A DNA stretch of 64,000 bases from Sporichthya brevicatena. Its GTDB lineage: Bacteria; Actinomycetota; Actinomycetes; Sporichthyales; Sporichthyaceae. Under the pieces are notes generated by a model, which saw only the letters and a program-made list of their open reading frames with translations, was not told the DNA's origin and searched no databases. The stretch covers positions 71,263-135,262 of the forward strand of contig NZ_BAAAHE010000010.1 in NCBI RefSeq assembly GCF_039525035.1. Reading direction: 5' to 3'. Made by a program: the position numbers and the translations under genes. Shown in pieces: positions 27,088 through 38,102 of this stretch. The first letter of the stretch is position 1, and each line of letters starts with the position of its first letter.

Positions 27088-27381
27088 ATGACCACCAAGA
27101 TCACTCCGCTCGAGGACCGCGTCGTCGTCAAGCCGCTCGAGGCTGAGACCACGACCGCTTCGGGCCTCGTCATCCCGGACACCGCCAAGGAGAAGCCCCA
27201 GGAGGGCGAGGTCATCGCGGTCGGCCCGGGTCGTTTCGAGGAGGGCCAGCGCCTTCCGCTCGACGTCGCGGTCGGCGACGTCGTGCTCTACAGCAAGTAC
27301 GGCGGCACCGAGGTCAAGTACGGCGGCGAGGAGTACCTGATCCTCTCCGCGCGCGACCTGCTCGCGAAGATCAGCAAGTAG
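27088..27381 (+). CDS. groES: Co-chaperonin GroES (Cpn10)
   Basis: Seven-subunit lid of the GroEL chamber. The 97-residue product is standard: [38 protein letters not shown] with the mobile loop, then [28 protein letters not shown] start with AGCAGGA upstream. Regulated by the promoter and CIRCE pair at 26904-26976, and co-transcribed with groEL after a 132-nt gap. Confidence 0.98.
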   Translation: MTTKITPLEDRVVVKPLEAETTTASGLVIPDTAKEKPQEGEVIAVGPGRFEEGQRLPLDVAVGDVVLYSKYGGTEVKYGGEEYLILSARDLLAKISK

Positions 27382-27492
27382 TCGCAGCAATCCAGTTCGC
27401 TGAACTCCGTCCGCCCCGGTCGGCCCACCGTGCTCCGTTCGAAGCGCCGGGCCCCGGGGCGGTCGCGTCCGGCGGGCTGACATCAGACGTAG

Positions 27493-29127
<1,635 letters not shown>

Positions 29128-29503
29128 TTCATTGGCGCGCTCCGCGCGCGTCGCGCTCGGGGCGCGGGGCCGCCGCCGTTGCGGTCGCCAGCTCCTCCGG
29201 TCGCGAGGCACTGGCCGGGCTGACGCCCGGTCAGTGGCTCGCTCCTCCGGCGCCGGCGACCTTCACGCGGCGGGCCCGCGGCCCTCGCAGCGTTCCCGGC
29301 CCGCAGCAGATGACCCGGTCCCCGGAGGGGGCCGGGTCGTTGCGTTAAGTCCGGACTCTCCCGATTCGGTCTGCGCGTTTGTCCGGATTCGCCCGGAGTT
29401 GTCCGGATCCCCGGTAGCCGAGTGCGAAACACCCCTTAACCGGAATGGCGCAATAACCCGTGTCCCCCTGGAACCGGGCGATACGTTCCGCCCAGGAGGT
29501 GCC
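29128..29503 (+). other. Intergenic region groEL1 - BldM-like gene
   Basis: 376 nt without a gene. 29138-29215 is a diverged copy of the GC-rich hairpin repeat also seen at 11362 and 59015. 29312-29338 is a terminator. From 29339 the base composition falls and three GTCCGGA motifs appear (29349-29355, 29381-29387, 29401-29407), two of them preceded by TT. This last part is the presumed promoter region of the BldM-like regulator. Confidence 0.6.
29312..29338 (+). terminator. groESL terminator hairpin
   Basis: GACCCGGTCCCC (29312-29323) pairs with GGGGGCCGGGTC (29327-29338) with one wobble, around a GGA loop, and is followed by GTTGCGTT. Confidence 0.75.
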
Positions 29504-30115
29504 ATGTCGACTGTCCTGGTGTGTGACGGTTCCCCGCTGATCCGCGAGCAGCTGCGGCGCGCGGTGAACGGGGTGCAGGGTGTGGAGAAGGTGGTCATGG
29601 CGGCCACCGAGGACGAGGCGATCGAGCACGTCCGGGCGCAGCCGCCGGACCTCGTCCTGGTGGACGCGGCGCTGACGCAGCGCGGGGGAGCGGGCGCGGT
29701 GCGCCGGATCCGCGCGGCCGACCCGTCCGCCCGCGTGCTGCTGCTGACGCGTCCCGAGGACCCGGACGCGGCGGTCGTCGCGGCCGTCGCCGCGGGGGCT
29801 CGCGGCTACCTGCGGAAGGACGCCTCGCGGGCCGAGGTGCGGGTCGCCGTCGGCCAGGCGCTGACCGAGCCGCACAGCAACGGGGCCGGAACCGACGGTG
29901 ACGGTGATCACAGTCCGCCACCGGCGCTGACCGAGCGTGAGCTCGAGGTCCTCGCCGGGATGTGCGAGGGGCAGTCGAACGCGGAGATCGGCCGCGGACT
30001 TTATCTGTCCGAGGACACCGTGAAGACGCACGCCAGACGGCTTTTCCGCAAGCTCGGGGCCGCGGATCGGGCCCACGCTGTGGCCATCGCGCTGCGCCGA
30101 GGGCTCGTGAGGTAG
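29504..30115 (+). CDS. bldM: BldM-like orphan response regulator (LuxR/FixJ class)
   Basis: DNA-binding regulator; in Streptomyces BldM controls aerial development, alone or as a heterodimer with WhiI. The 203-residue product matches BldM in architecture: receiver domain (residues 1-115), a linker, then a LuxR-type helix-turn-helix ending LSEDTVKTHARRLFRKLGAADRAHAVAIALRRGLVR, which is nearly the BldM C-terminus. The receiver is atypical: Asp54 is present but the acidic pair is reduced to Asp8-Gly9. No kinase is adjacent. The start is ATG with a strong AGGAGG. It sits between groEL1 and sigD, as bldM does in streptomycetes. Target genes here are unknown. Confidence 0.85.
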   Translation: MSTVLVCDGSPLIREQLRRAVNGVQGVEKVVMAATEDEAIEHVRAQPPDLVLVDAALTQRGGAGAVRRIRAADPSARVLLLTRPEDPDAAVVAAVAAGARGYLRKDASRAEVRVAVGQALTEPHSNGAGTDGDGDHSPPPALTERELEVLAGMCEGQSNAEIGRGLYLSEDTVKTHARRLFRKLGAADRAHAVAIALRRGLVR

Positions 30116-30121
30116 CAAAAT
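30116..30121 (+). promoter_or_regulatory. -10-like box at leaderless spacing (sigD)
   Basis: CAAAAT ends 6 nt before the ATG at 30128 and follows the bldM stop directly. No Shine-Dalgarno sequence is present. Confidence 0.4.
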
Positions 30122-30127
30122 GGTCAC

Positions 30128-30766
30128 ATGGCGGTCGCCGGCGTAACGCCGTCCGATCCGGATCCGATGGGAAGTCGGACGGATCGGATCGATCTGCGCG
30201 ACCTGGCAGCGGCCGCCATTGCGGGAGACCGCGGCGCCATGGACGCGCTGCTCGCGACGATCCGCCCGATGGTGCTCCGGTACTGCAGGGGACGACTCGG
30301 TCGCCTGCCCGGCGCCGAGTACGCCGCGGACGACGCGGCACAGGAGGCTTGCATCGCCGTGCTGACCGCACTGCCGCGCTACCGGGACGAGGGCCGCCCG
30401 TTCGAGGCCTTCGTGTTCGGCATTGCGGCACGCAAGGTCGCCGACGTCCAGCGGGCCGCCATGCGTGCCGCCACCCCCACCGCCGACGTCCCCGAGCGCA
30501 CGGACACCGCGCTCGGGCCCGAGGAGGCAGCGCTGGCGGCCGCCGACGCCGCCCACGCCCGCGACCTGCTCTCGCGCCTGCCCGAGAACCTCCAGGAACT
30601 GCTCGTGCTGCGCGTCGCGGTCGGGCTCTCCGCCGAGGAGACCGGCCGTGCGCTGGGAATGACGCCCGGTGCCGTCCGGGTCGCCCAGCACCGCGCGCTC
30701 AACCGACTGCGCACCCTGGCGGCCGACGAGGCCGCCAAGGGGTCCGCCGAGGAGGCCACGGCCTGA
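30128..30766 (+). CDS. sigD: ECF RNA polymerase sigma factor, SigD type
   Basis: Extracytoplasmic-function sigma factor. The 212-residue product has region 2 ([45 protein letters not shown], about residues 65-110) and region 4 ([45 protein letters not shown], about 155-200). The conserved order with the anti-sigma gene and guaB matches SigD of mycobacteria. The ATG at 30128 is used; Met14 (ATG) is an alternative start. Its stop overlaps the anti-sigma ATG (TGATG), so the pair is made in a coupled way. Confidence 0.93.
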   Translation: MAVAGVTPSDPDPMGSRTDRIDLRDLAAAAIAGDRGAMDALLATIRPMVLRYCRGRLGRLPGAEYAADDAAQEACIAVLTALPRYRDEGRPFEAFVFGIAARKVADVQRAAMRAATPTADVPERTDTALGPEEAALAAADAAHARDLLSRLPENLQELLVLRVAVGLSAEETGRALGMTPGAVRVAQHRALNRLRTLAADEAAKGSAEEATA

Positions 30767-31692
30767 TGTCCGAGGAACTGAAGTTCGCGGCCCTGCACGC
30801 CGACGACCTGTTGCTCGACGCCCTGGGCGCCCGGCAACGTGTCGACACCACGGACGACCCCATCGCGGGACTCCTGGCCGCCTACGTCCACGAGATCGAC
30901 TCCCGCCCGGGGCCGCTCACCACGCTGCTGGAGGAGACCCCGGCGCACGCCGAGGAGATCTTCGCCGCCGCGCCCGCGCTCGTGCCGGCGCCGCCGATCG
31001 CCGAGCCGCTCGTCCTGCCGCGCCGCGGCGCGAGGGCGAAGTTCCTCGTCGCGCACCGCGCGGCCGCCGTCGTCACCGTCGGTTCGCTCGTCCTCGGGAT
31101 CGGCGGAGTCTCGGCCGCGGTCACCGGCGACGGTGGGCCGCTGGAGAACATCCGCCGCGTCGTCGGTTCGGTGACCGAGCAGGTCACACCGCAGAAGTCG
31201 GACTCCGAGCGAATCTCGCGCATGCTCAACGCCGCCGACAAGGCGCTGGCCGACCACGACCTGCGTCAGGCGCGTGACCTGCTGGAGAAGGCCCGCACCA
31301 ACATCGAGGGCGCCGAGGACCCGCAGAAGTTCTCGTCGCTGCGCGCCAACCTGATCGAGCTGCGCGACCGCTGGCACCAGGCGTTCTCCGACGAGGCCGC
31401 CGAGGCCGACCGGGCCGTCGTGCCGGCGGAGCGTGAGGGCGACCGCGTCGACGTCGTCCCGGGCGAGGGCGTGCTCAGCCCGGACCACAAGCCCAGCGAC
31501 GTCCTCGACCCGCAGGTGAAGCCGACCGACAAGCTTCCGACGTCACCCAAGGAAGACCTGAAGCAGGCGAAGGACAAGGTCGCCGACCGCGCCGAGCAGA
31601 AGCTCGAGCCGCTGCCGGACCTCCCGATCGAGGAGATGCGCGCGCCGACCTGGGCGCCGATCCTCGAGGGAATCCTCGGCGGGGACAAGTAG
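30766..31692 (+). CDS. rsdA: Anti-sigma-D factor RsdA-like membrane protein
   Basis: Predicted membrane-bound antagonist of the upstream sigma factor. The 308-residue product has an N-terminal sigma-binding stretch (DDLLLDALGARQRVDTTDDPIAGLLAAYVHEID, residues 13-45) typical of RsdA, one transmembrane segment (about 98-118, AAAVVTVGSLVLGIGGVSAA) and an extracytoplasmic domain. The outer part has a helical, charged region (ISRMLNAADKALADHDLRQARDLLEKARTN) and a disordered Pro/Asp/Lys tail. The ATG at 30766 overlaps the sigD stop; the open frame upstream is a shadow of sigD. In mycobacteria RsdA is released by proteolysis; whether that applies here is inference. Confidence 0.85.
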   Translation: MSEELKFAALHADDLLLDALGARQRVDTTDDPIAGLLAAYVHEIDSRPGPLTTLLEETPAHAEEIFAAAPALVPAPPIAEPLVLPRRGARAKFLVAHRAAAVVTVGSLVLGIGGVSAAVTGDGGPLENIRRVVGSVTEQVTPQKSDSERISRMLNAADKALADHDLRQARDLLEKARTNIEGAEDPQKFSSLRANLIELRDRWHQAFSDEAAEADRAVVPAEREGDRVDVVPGEGVLSPDHKPSDVLDPQVKPTDKLPTSPKEDLKQAKDKVADRAEQKLEPLPDLPIEEMRAPTWAPILEGILGGDK

Positions 31693-31778
31693 CCCGGATC
31701 GCGGCAGCCGACCGTGGGGCCCGTAAGCCAGGGCACACCGCGCGCGGCCGGGGGGACAAATCCGCGCGGGTAGCATGA

Positions 31779-33344
<1,566 letters not shown>

Positions 33345-33347
33345 CCT

Positions 33348-34457
33348 GTGTCTGAGATTGAGATCGGCCGCGGCAAGCGCGGCCGGGTGGCCTACGGTCT
33401 GGACCAGGTCGCGATCGTGCCGAGCCGGCGGACCCGCGACCCCGAAGAGGTCTCGGTCGCCTGGCAGATCGACGCGTACCACTTCGACCTGCCGATCATG
33501 GTCGCGCCGATGGACTCGGTGGTCTCCCCGGAGACCGCGATCGGGATCGGCAACCTCGGCGGTCTCGCCGTGCTCGACCTCGAAGGTCTGTGGACGCGCT
33601 ACGACGACCCGGCCGCGTTGCTGGCCGAGATCGTCTCGCTGCCCGACCACGCGGCGACCGCGCGGCTGCAGCAGATCTACGCCGAGCCGATCAAGGAAGA
33701 ACTGATCGGCGCCCGGATCAAGACGATGCGCGACGCCGGCATCACCACCGCGGCCGCGCTCTCGCCGCAGCGGACCGCGCAGTACTGGCGCGCGGTCGTC
33801 GACGCCGGGGTCGACCTGTTCGTCATCCGCGGCACGACGGTCTCCGCCGAACACGTCTCGCACCGGGCCGAACCGCTGAACCTCAAGCAGTTCATCTACG
33901 AGCTCGACGTGCCCGTCATCGTCGGTGGCTGCGCCACCTACCAGGCGGCGCTGCACCTGATGCGCACCGGCGCCGCCGGCGTGCTCGTCGGCTTCGGCGG
34001 CGGTTCGGCGCACACGACCGCGGAGGTGCTCGGCATCTCGGTGCCGATGGCGTCCGCGATCGCCGACGTCGCGGCCGCGCGCCGCGACTACCTCGACGAG
34101 TCCGGCGGCCGCTACGTCCACGTCATCGCCGACGGCGGCATGACGAGCTCGGGCGAGATCACCAAGGCGCTCGCGCTCGGCGCGGACGCGGTGATGATCG
34201 GCTCGCCGCTCGCCCGCGCCGTCGAGGCGCCGGGCCAGGGCTGGCACTGGGGCGCGGAGGCGCACCACGCCGCCCTGCCGCGCGGCACCCGCATGCACGT
34301 CGGCACCATCGGGACCTTCGAGGAGATCCTCCAGGGTCCGGCGCGCCAGCCCGACGGCTCCATGAATCTCGTCGGCGCCCTCCGCCGCGCCATGGCGACC
34401 ACGGGCTACTCCGAGCTCAAGGAGTTCCAGCGCGTCGAGGTCGTCATCTCGTCCTGA
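33348..34457 (+). CDS. guaB3: GuaB3 family IMP dehydrogenase-related protein
   Basis: 369-residue TIM-barrel protein of the GuaB3 family found beside guaB in actinobacteria. It keeps the IMPDH-like scaffold ([67 protein letters not shown]) but lacks CBS domains, and the catalytic loop reads [14 protein letters not shown], without a cysteine. Members have been linked to GMP reductase-like or other purine reactions; the activity here is not decided by sequence. GTG start 3 nt after guaB, so the two form an operon. Confidence 0.9.
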   Translation: MSEIEIGRGKRGRVAYGLDQVAIVPSRRTRDPEEVSVAWQIDAYHFDLPIMVAPMDSVVSPETAIGIGNLGGLAVLDLEGLWTRYDDPAALLAEIVSLPDHAATARLQQIYAEPIKEELIGARIKTMRDAGITTAAALSPQRTAQYWRAVVDAGVDLFVIRGTTVSAEHVSHRAEPLNLKQFIYELDVPVIVGGCATYQAALHLMRTGAAGVLVGFGGGSAHTTAEVLGISVPMASAIADVAAARRDYLDESGGRYVHVIADGGMTSSGEITKALALGADAVMIGSPLARAVEAPGQGWHWGAEAHHAALPRGTRMHVGTIGTFEEILQGPARQPDGSMNLVGALRRAMATTGYSELKEFQRVEVVISS

Positions 34458-34476
34458 CGGACTGTCACCTCACCGG

Positions 34477-35241
34477 TCAGTTCGGCAGGCGGCCGAGGCG
34501 GAGCTCCCCGAGCTGCTCGCGGAGCCAGAGGCGCTGGGCCCGCCACAGACCGGTGCCGAGGGAGATCCGGGCCGCACCGGCGGCCCGGGCCGCGTCCGGC
34601 GGGAACGTCATCGGGTGCGCGAGCAGGTTCACCGGCGCGTTCGCGGCGCTGACGAACTGCGCCGCGAGGTCCGCGGACCGGACGAGGATCGGGTAGACGC
34701 AGTCGGCGCCGGCGTCCAGGTAGGCGGCGGCACGGTCCAGGGCGTCGCCGAGGAACGCGGACTGGTCGGCGGCGGGGTCGGGGAAGCTCGCGACGAAGAC
34801 GTCGATGCGGGCGTTCAGCACCAGCGACCGCCCGGCAGCACGGCGCACGGTGCGCAGGAACGCCGCCTGTTCGGCGATCGGGCGCAGCTCGCCGGTCTTG
34901 TGGTCGGTGTCCTCGAGGTTGCACCCGGCCGCGCCGAGGGCGAGCAGGCGGTCCGCGAGGACCTCCGGTTCGAGGCCGTACCCGGCCTCGGCGTCGACCG
35001 TGACCGGGACGTCGACGGCGGCCGCGATCCGGGCCGCCGCGTCGAGCATGGCGTCGGCCGGTGCGGCCTCGTGGTCGGAGAACCCGAGGGCGGCGGCGAC
35101 CGCCCCGGAGCTCGTGGCGACCGCGGGGTAGCCCGCCTCGACGACGAGCCGGGCCGTGTCGGCGTCCCAGGCGTTCGGGAGCAGGAGCGGGTCGCCGGGG
35201 CGGTGCAGCGCGCGCAGCGTCCGGGCGTGCTCAGAGGTCAT
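34477..35241 (-). CDS. Isocitrate lyase/PEP mutase family protein
   Basis: 254-residue TIM-barrel enzyme of the PEP mutase/isocitrate lyase superfamily (C-C or P-C bond-forming and cleaving enzymes). Signature parts: LLLPNAWDADTARLVVEAGYPAVATSSGAVA, the Mg-binding VDAEAGYG and NLEDTD, and LNARIDVF. Small stand-alone members of this type are often annotated oxaloacetate decarboxylase-like or left unnamed; the substrate cannot be assigned. ATG at 35241 (MTSEHARTL) is preferred over the longer frame to 35298. It is convergent with guaB3 and divergent from glpD. Confidence 0.85.
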   Translation of the reverse strand: MTSEHARTLRALHRPGDPLLLPNAWDADTARLVVEAGYPAVATSSGAVAAALGFSDHEAAPADAMLDAAARIAAAVDVPVTVDAEAGYGLEPEVLADRLLALGAAGCNLEDTDHKTGELRPIAEQAAFLRTVRRAAGRSLVLNARIDVFVASFPDPAADQSAFLGDALDRAAAYLDAGADCVYPILVRSADLAAQFVSAANAPVNLLAHPMTFPPDAARAAGAARISLGTGLWRAQRLWLREQLGELRLGRLPN

Positions 35242-35302
35242 GCCCGCCACGCTAGAACGTCCGGCTGGGAACGGTCCTCCGCGGTGGGAGCCCGTCACCG
35301 CC

Positions 35303-35308
35303 TACGCT
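35303..35308 (+). promoter_or_regulatory. -10 box of a predicted leaderless promoter (glpD)
   Basis: TACGCT ends 6 nt before the GTG at 35315, with no Shine-Dalgarno sequence between. The divergent PEP-mutase-like gene starts 62 nt to the left. Confidence 0.5.
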
Positions 35309-35314
35309 GAGCGC

Positions 35315-37021
35315 GTGGGGACTCCGACTTTCGGGCCGGCCGAGCGCGCGGCGGCGTGCTCGGCGCTGGCGGGGCGGGAACTGGATCTGCTCGTCGTCGG
35401 CGCCGGCATCGTCGGCGCGGGCACGGCCCTGGACGCGGTGACGCGGGGGCTCGACGTCGGGCTCGTCGACGTGCGCGACTTCGGCGCCGGGACGTCGAGC
35501 CGGTCGAGCAAGCTGATCCATGGCGGTCTCCGCTACCTGGAGATGCTCGACTTCCGACTGGTGCGCGAGGCGCTGACCGAGCGCTCGCTGCTGCTCACCG
35601 AGATCGCGCCGCACCTGGTCCGCCCGGTTCCGTTCCTGTACCCGCTCACCAAGCACTGGGAGCGGCCGTACGTCGGCGCCGGCATCGCGCTCTACGACAC
35701 CCTCGCCGCCGCGGCACCGGGGAAGACCGGCGTCCCGCGGCACCGTCACCTGACGCGGCGTCAGGCCCTGCGGGCAGCGCCGGCACTGAAGGCGGACGCT
35801 CTCGTCGGCGCCATCCAGTACTGGGACGCCCAGGTCGACGACGCCCGGTACGTCGTGAACCTCGTCCGGACCGCCGCCGCCTACGGGGCGCACTGCGCGT
35901 CCCGCGTGCGCGTCATCGGCTTCCTGCGCGAGGGGGAGCGGGTCGTCGGCGCACGGGTGCGCGACACCGAGTCCGGCCTGGAGTGGAAGATCCGCGCCAA
36001 GCAGGTCGTCAACGCCACCGGCGTCTGGACCGACGAGACCCAGGCGATGGTGGGGGAGCGCGGGCAGTTCCACGTCCGCGCGTCCAAGGGTGTCCACCTC
36101 GTGGTGCCGCGCGACCGCATCCACGCCTCGACCGGGATCATCACGCGGACCGCGAGCAGCGTCCTGTTCATCATCCCGTGGAAGCGGCACTGGATCATCG
36201 GCACGACCGACACCGACTGGTCGCTCGACAAGGCTCACCCGGCCGCGAGCCGCGGCGACATCGACTACCTGCTCGCCGAGGCGAACAAGTGGCTGACGAC
36301 GCCGCTGCAGCACGCCGACGTCCAGGGCGTGTACGCCGGTCTGCGTCCGCTGCTGTCGGGGGAGTCGGAGAACACCTCGGCGCTCTCGCGCGAGCACGTC
36401 GTCGCCCACCCCGTGCCCGGTCTCGTCGTCGTCGCCGGGGGCAAGTACACGACCTACCGGGTGATGGCCCGGGACGCCGTGGACGCCGCCGTCCACGCCC
36501 TCGACGAGCGCGTGCCGCCCTCGTGCACAGAGCGGATCCCGTTGCTCGGCGCCCCGGGCTACCAGGCGGCGTGGAACTCCCGCGAGCGCATTGCGACCGC
36601 CGCGGGCCTGCACGTGGCCCGGGTCGAGCACCTGCTGCGCCGCTACGGCTCCGACCTCATGTCGGTGCTCGCGCTCGCCGACGCCGATCCGTCGCTGGCC
36701 GAGCCGATCGGCGGCGCCGACGAGCACCTGCGCGCCGAGGTCGTCCACGCCGTCCGGTACGAGGGGGCGCGCCACCTCGACGACGTCCTCACCCGCCGGA
36801 CGCGGATCTCGGTCGAGACCTTCGACCGCGGCCTGAGCGCCGCCGAGGAGTGCGCGACCCTGATGGCGCCGGACCTCGGCTGGACGCCGGAGCAGACCGC
36901 GGTCGAGGTCGAGTACTACGCCGCCCGGGTGGCCGCGGAGCGGGAGTCGCAGGACCAGCCCGACGACCACACCGCCGACGCGGCCCGCATGGGCGCCCCG
37001 GACATCGTCCCGGTGCGCTGA
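35315..37021 (+). CDS. glpD: Glycerol-3-phosphate dehydrogenase (FAD, respiratory)
   Basis: Oxidises glycerol-3-phosphate to dihydroxyacetone phosphate and passes electrons to the quinone pool at the membrane face. The 568-residue product has the FAD Rossmann motif DLLVVGAGIVGAGTALDAVTRGLDVGLVD, the GTSSRSSKLIHGGLRYLE signature, the substrate-site motif IIPWKRHWIIGTTDTDW, and the C-terminal domain. GTG 35315 is chosen because it matches the normal family start and the leaderless -10; the frame is open to 35156, but the extra residues overlap the divergent gene. No glpK or glpF is next to it. Confidence 0.95.
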   Translation: MGTPTFGPAERAAACSALAGRELDLLVVGAGIVGAGTALDAVTRGLDVGLVDVRDFGAGTSSRSSKLIHGGLRYLEMLDFRLVREALTERSLLLTEIAPHLVRPVPFLYPLTKHWERPYVGAGIALYDTLAAAAPGKTGVPRHRHLTRRQALRAAPALKADALVGAIQYWDAQVDDARYVVNLVRTAAAYGAHCASRVRVIGFLREGERVVGARVRDTESGLEWKIRAKQVVNATGVWTDETQAMVGERGQFHVRASKGVHLVVPRDRIHASTGIITRTASSVLFIIPWKRHWIIGTTDTDWSLDKAHPAASRGDIDYLLAEANKWLTTPLQHADVQGVYAGLRPLLSGESENTSALSREHVVAHPVPGLVVVAGGKYTTYRVMARDAVDAAVHALDERVPPSCTERIPLLGAPGYQAAWNSRERIATAAGLHVARVEHLLRRYGSDLMSVLALADADPSLAEPIGGADEHLRAEVVHAVRYEGARHLDDVLTRRTRISVETFDRGLSAAEECATLMAPDLGWTPEQTAVEVEYYAARVAAERESQDQPDDHTADAARMGAPDIVPVR

Positions 37022-37033
37022 CCCCGGTGGGCG

Positions 37034-37546
37034 TCACATGCGGGAGCCGGTCTCCAGCAGCGACTTGAGGTCGGACAGGACCCACGGCCAGCCGCCGCCG
37101 CCCTGGTCCGGCGGGGCCTCGTTCAGGCCGCTCACCATGCGCAGCGTGGCCGGGTGGGCCGGGCACTCGTGGATCAGCGTCAGCGAGCAGTAGCCGGCGG
37201 AGAGCTGCTCGATCTCGTAGGTGAGGGTCGTGAAGCCCTCGGAGAACGTGGTCTCGTCCATGATCATGCGCCAGCTCTGCTTGAGCAGGGTGTACGGGTT
37301 GGCCTCGATCACCTCGCCGTCGACGATGACGTCGGGGATCGGGAAGCCCATCTCCTTGCCGGCGGCGAGCATCTGCTCGTCGGGCCGCACGGCGTAGGCG
37401 CCACCCGGCTTGAGGTCGTAGCTGACGTAGCCGCCGTAGCCGTACTTCACGCTCCACTCCGGGTCGGTGATCGCGTTCCAGATCGCTTCCGGGGTGGCGC
37501 GGATGTAGACCTTGAAGACGCCCGTGGTCTCGGTCGCAGTGGTCAT
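37034..37546 (-). CDS. SRPBCC / AHSA1-like domain protein
   Basis: 170-residue START-like (SRPBCC) protein of the activator-of-Hsp90-homologue type: FKVYIRATPEAIWNAITDPEWSVKYGYGG at the N-terminus and a hydrophobic ligand cavity fold. Such genes are very often paired with an ArsR regulator, as here, and are thought to bind small hydrophobic ligands; the ligand is unknown. The ATG at 37546 overlaps the arsR stop by 4 nt, so the two are co-translated. Convergent with glpD. Confidence 0.88.
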   Translation of the reverse strand: MTTATETTGVFKVYIRATPEAIWNAITDPEWSVKYGYGGYVSYDLKPGGAYAVRPDEQMLAAGKEMGFPIPDVIVDGEVIEANPYTLLKQSWRMIMDETTFSEGFTTLTYEIEQLSAGYCSLTLIHECPAHPATLRMVSGLNEAPPDQGGGGWPWVLSDLKSLLETGSRM

Positions 37547-37869
37547 GAGGGTCGCTCCAGTGAGTTCTTGAGGTCGAGGAGCGCGGTCACGCTCTGCTCG
37601 GTGAACTTGTCGATCCAGCGGTCGTGGATCTGACGGATCGGCACCGGGTTGAGGAAGTGGAGCTTTTCCCGGCCGGAGCGCCGCGTCACCACGAGGTTGG
37701 CGTCCTCGAGCACCTTGAGGTGCTTCATGACGCCGAAGCGGGTCATCTCCAGCTCGGACTCCAGCTCCGTGAGCGTGCGGCCGTCGCGCGCGAAGAGGAG
37801 GTCGAGCAGGAAGCGCCGCGTCGGGTCGGCCAGCGCCTTGAAGACGCTGCCCAACGCGTCGTCGGCCAT
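37543..37869 (-). CDS. ArsR-family transcriptional regulator
   Basis: 108-residue winged-helix repressor: MADDALGSVFKALADPTRRF begins the typical ArsR N-terminus, then LTELESELEMTRFGVMKHLKVLEDANLVVTRRSGREKLHFLNP gives the recognition helix and wing. There are no metal-binding cysteines, so it is the metal-independent subclass that pairs with SRPBCC proteins. The ATG at 37869 is chosen over the open frame to 37929 because a TATTCT -10 box lies 6 nt upstream. A perfect palindrome between 37883 and 37898 sits in its promoter, indicating autoregulation. Confidence 0.9.
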   Translation of the reverse strand: MADDALGSVFKALADPTRRFLLDLLFARDGRTLTELESELEMTRFGVMKHLKVLEDANLVVTRRSGREKLHFLNPVPIRQIHDRWIDKFTEQSVTALLDLKNSLERPS

Positions 37870-37875
37870 GGCGCG

Positions 37876-37881
37876 AGAATA
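37876..37881 (-). promoter_or_regulatory. -10 box of a predicted leaderless promoter (arsR)
   Basis: On the minus strand TATTCT ends 6 nt before the ATG at 37869. No Shine-Dalgarno sequence. Confidence 0.55.
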
Positions 37882-37882
37882 G

Positions 37883-37898
37883 GTGACCAAAAGGTCAC
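37883..37898. promoter_or_regulatory. Probable ArsR operator
   Basis: GTGACC-AAAA-GGTCAC, a perfect 6-4-6 palindrome, lies directly upstream of the arsR -10 box. Binding there would block the arsR-SRPBCC promoter. It is about 150 nt from the divergent encapsulin promoter. Confidence 0.7.
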
Positions 37899-38040
37899 AT
37901 ATCAACGGGAGGGTGAGGACAGAGTTCACACAGCGGTTTCGGTGCGGCTCTTTTGTCCGGACCTATCGCGGGTGAATGATCATCGGGCGCACCGGGCCTG
38001 GGGGCAGAAAAAACAAAGCCGCGCAGCATAGTTCAGTTTG

Positions 38041-38070
38041 TTGCCGGAGTTAGTCGACTTTCGCTAGGTT
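38041..38070 (+). promoter_or_regulatory. Encapsulin operon promoter
   Basis: TTGCCG (38041-38046), 18-nt spacer, TAGGTT (38065-38070). It is followed by AGGAGC at 38091 and the shell-gene ATG at 38103, giving a leader of about 26 nt. The preceding 37960-38060 stretch is AT-richer than its surroundings, typical of a regulated promoter region. Confidence 0.6.
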
Positions 38071-38102
38071 GTGCGCGCCTCATCGAGATCAGGAGCGTGC
38101 CG

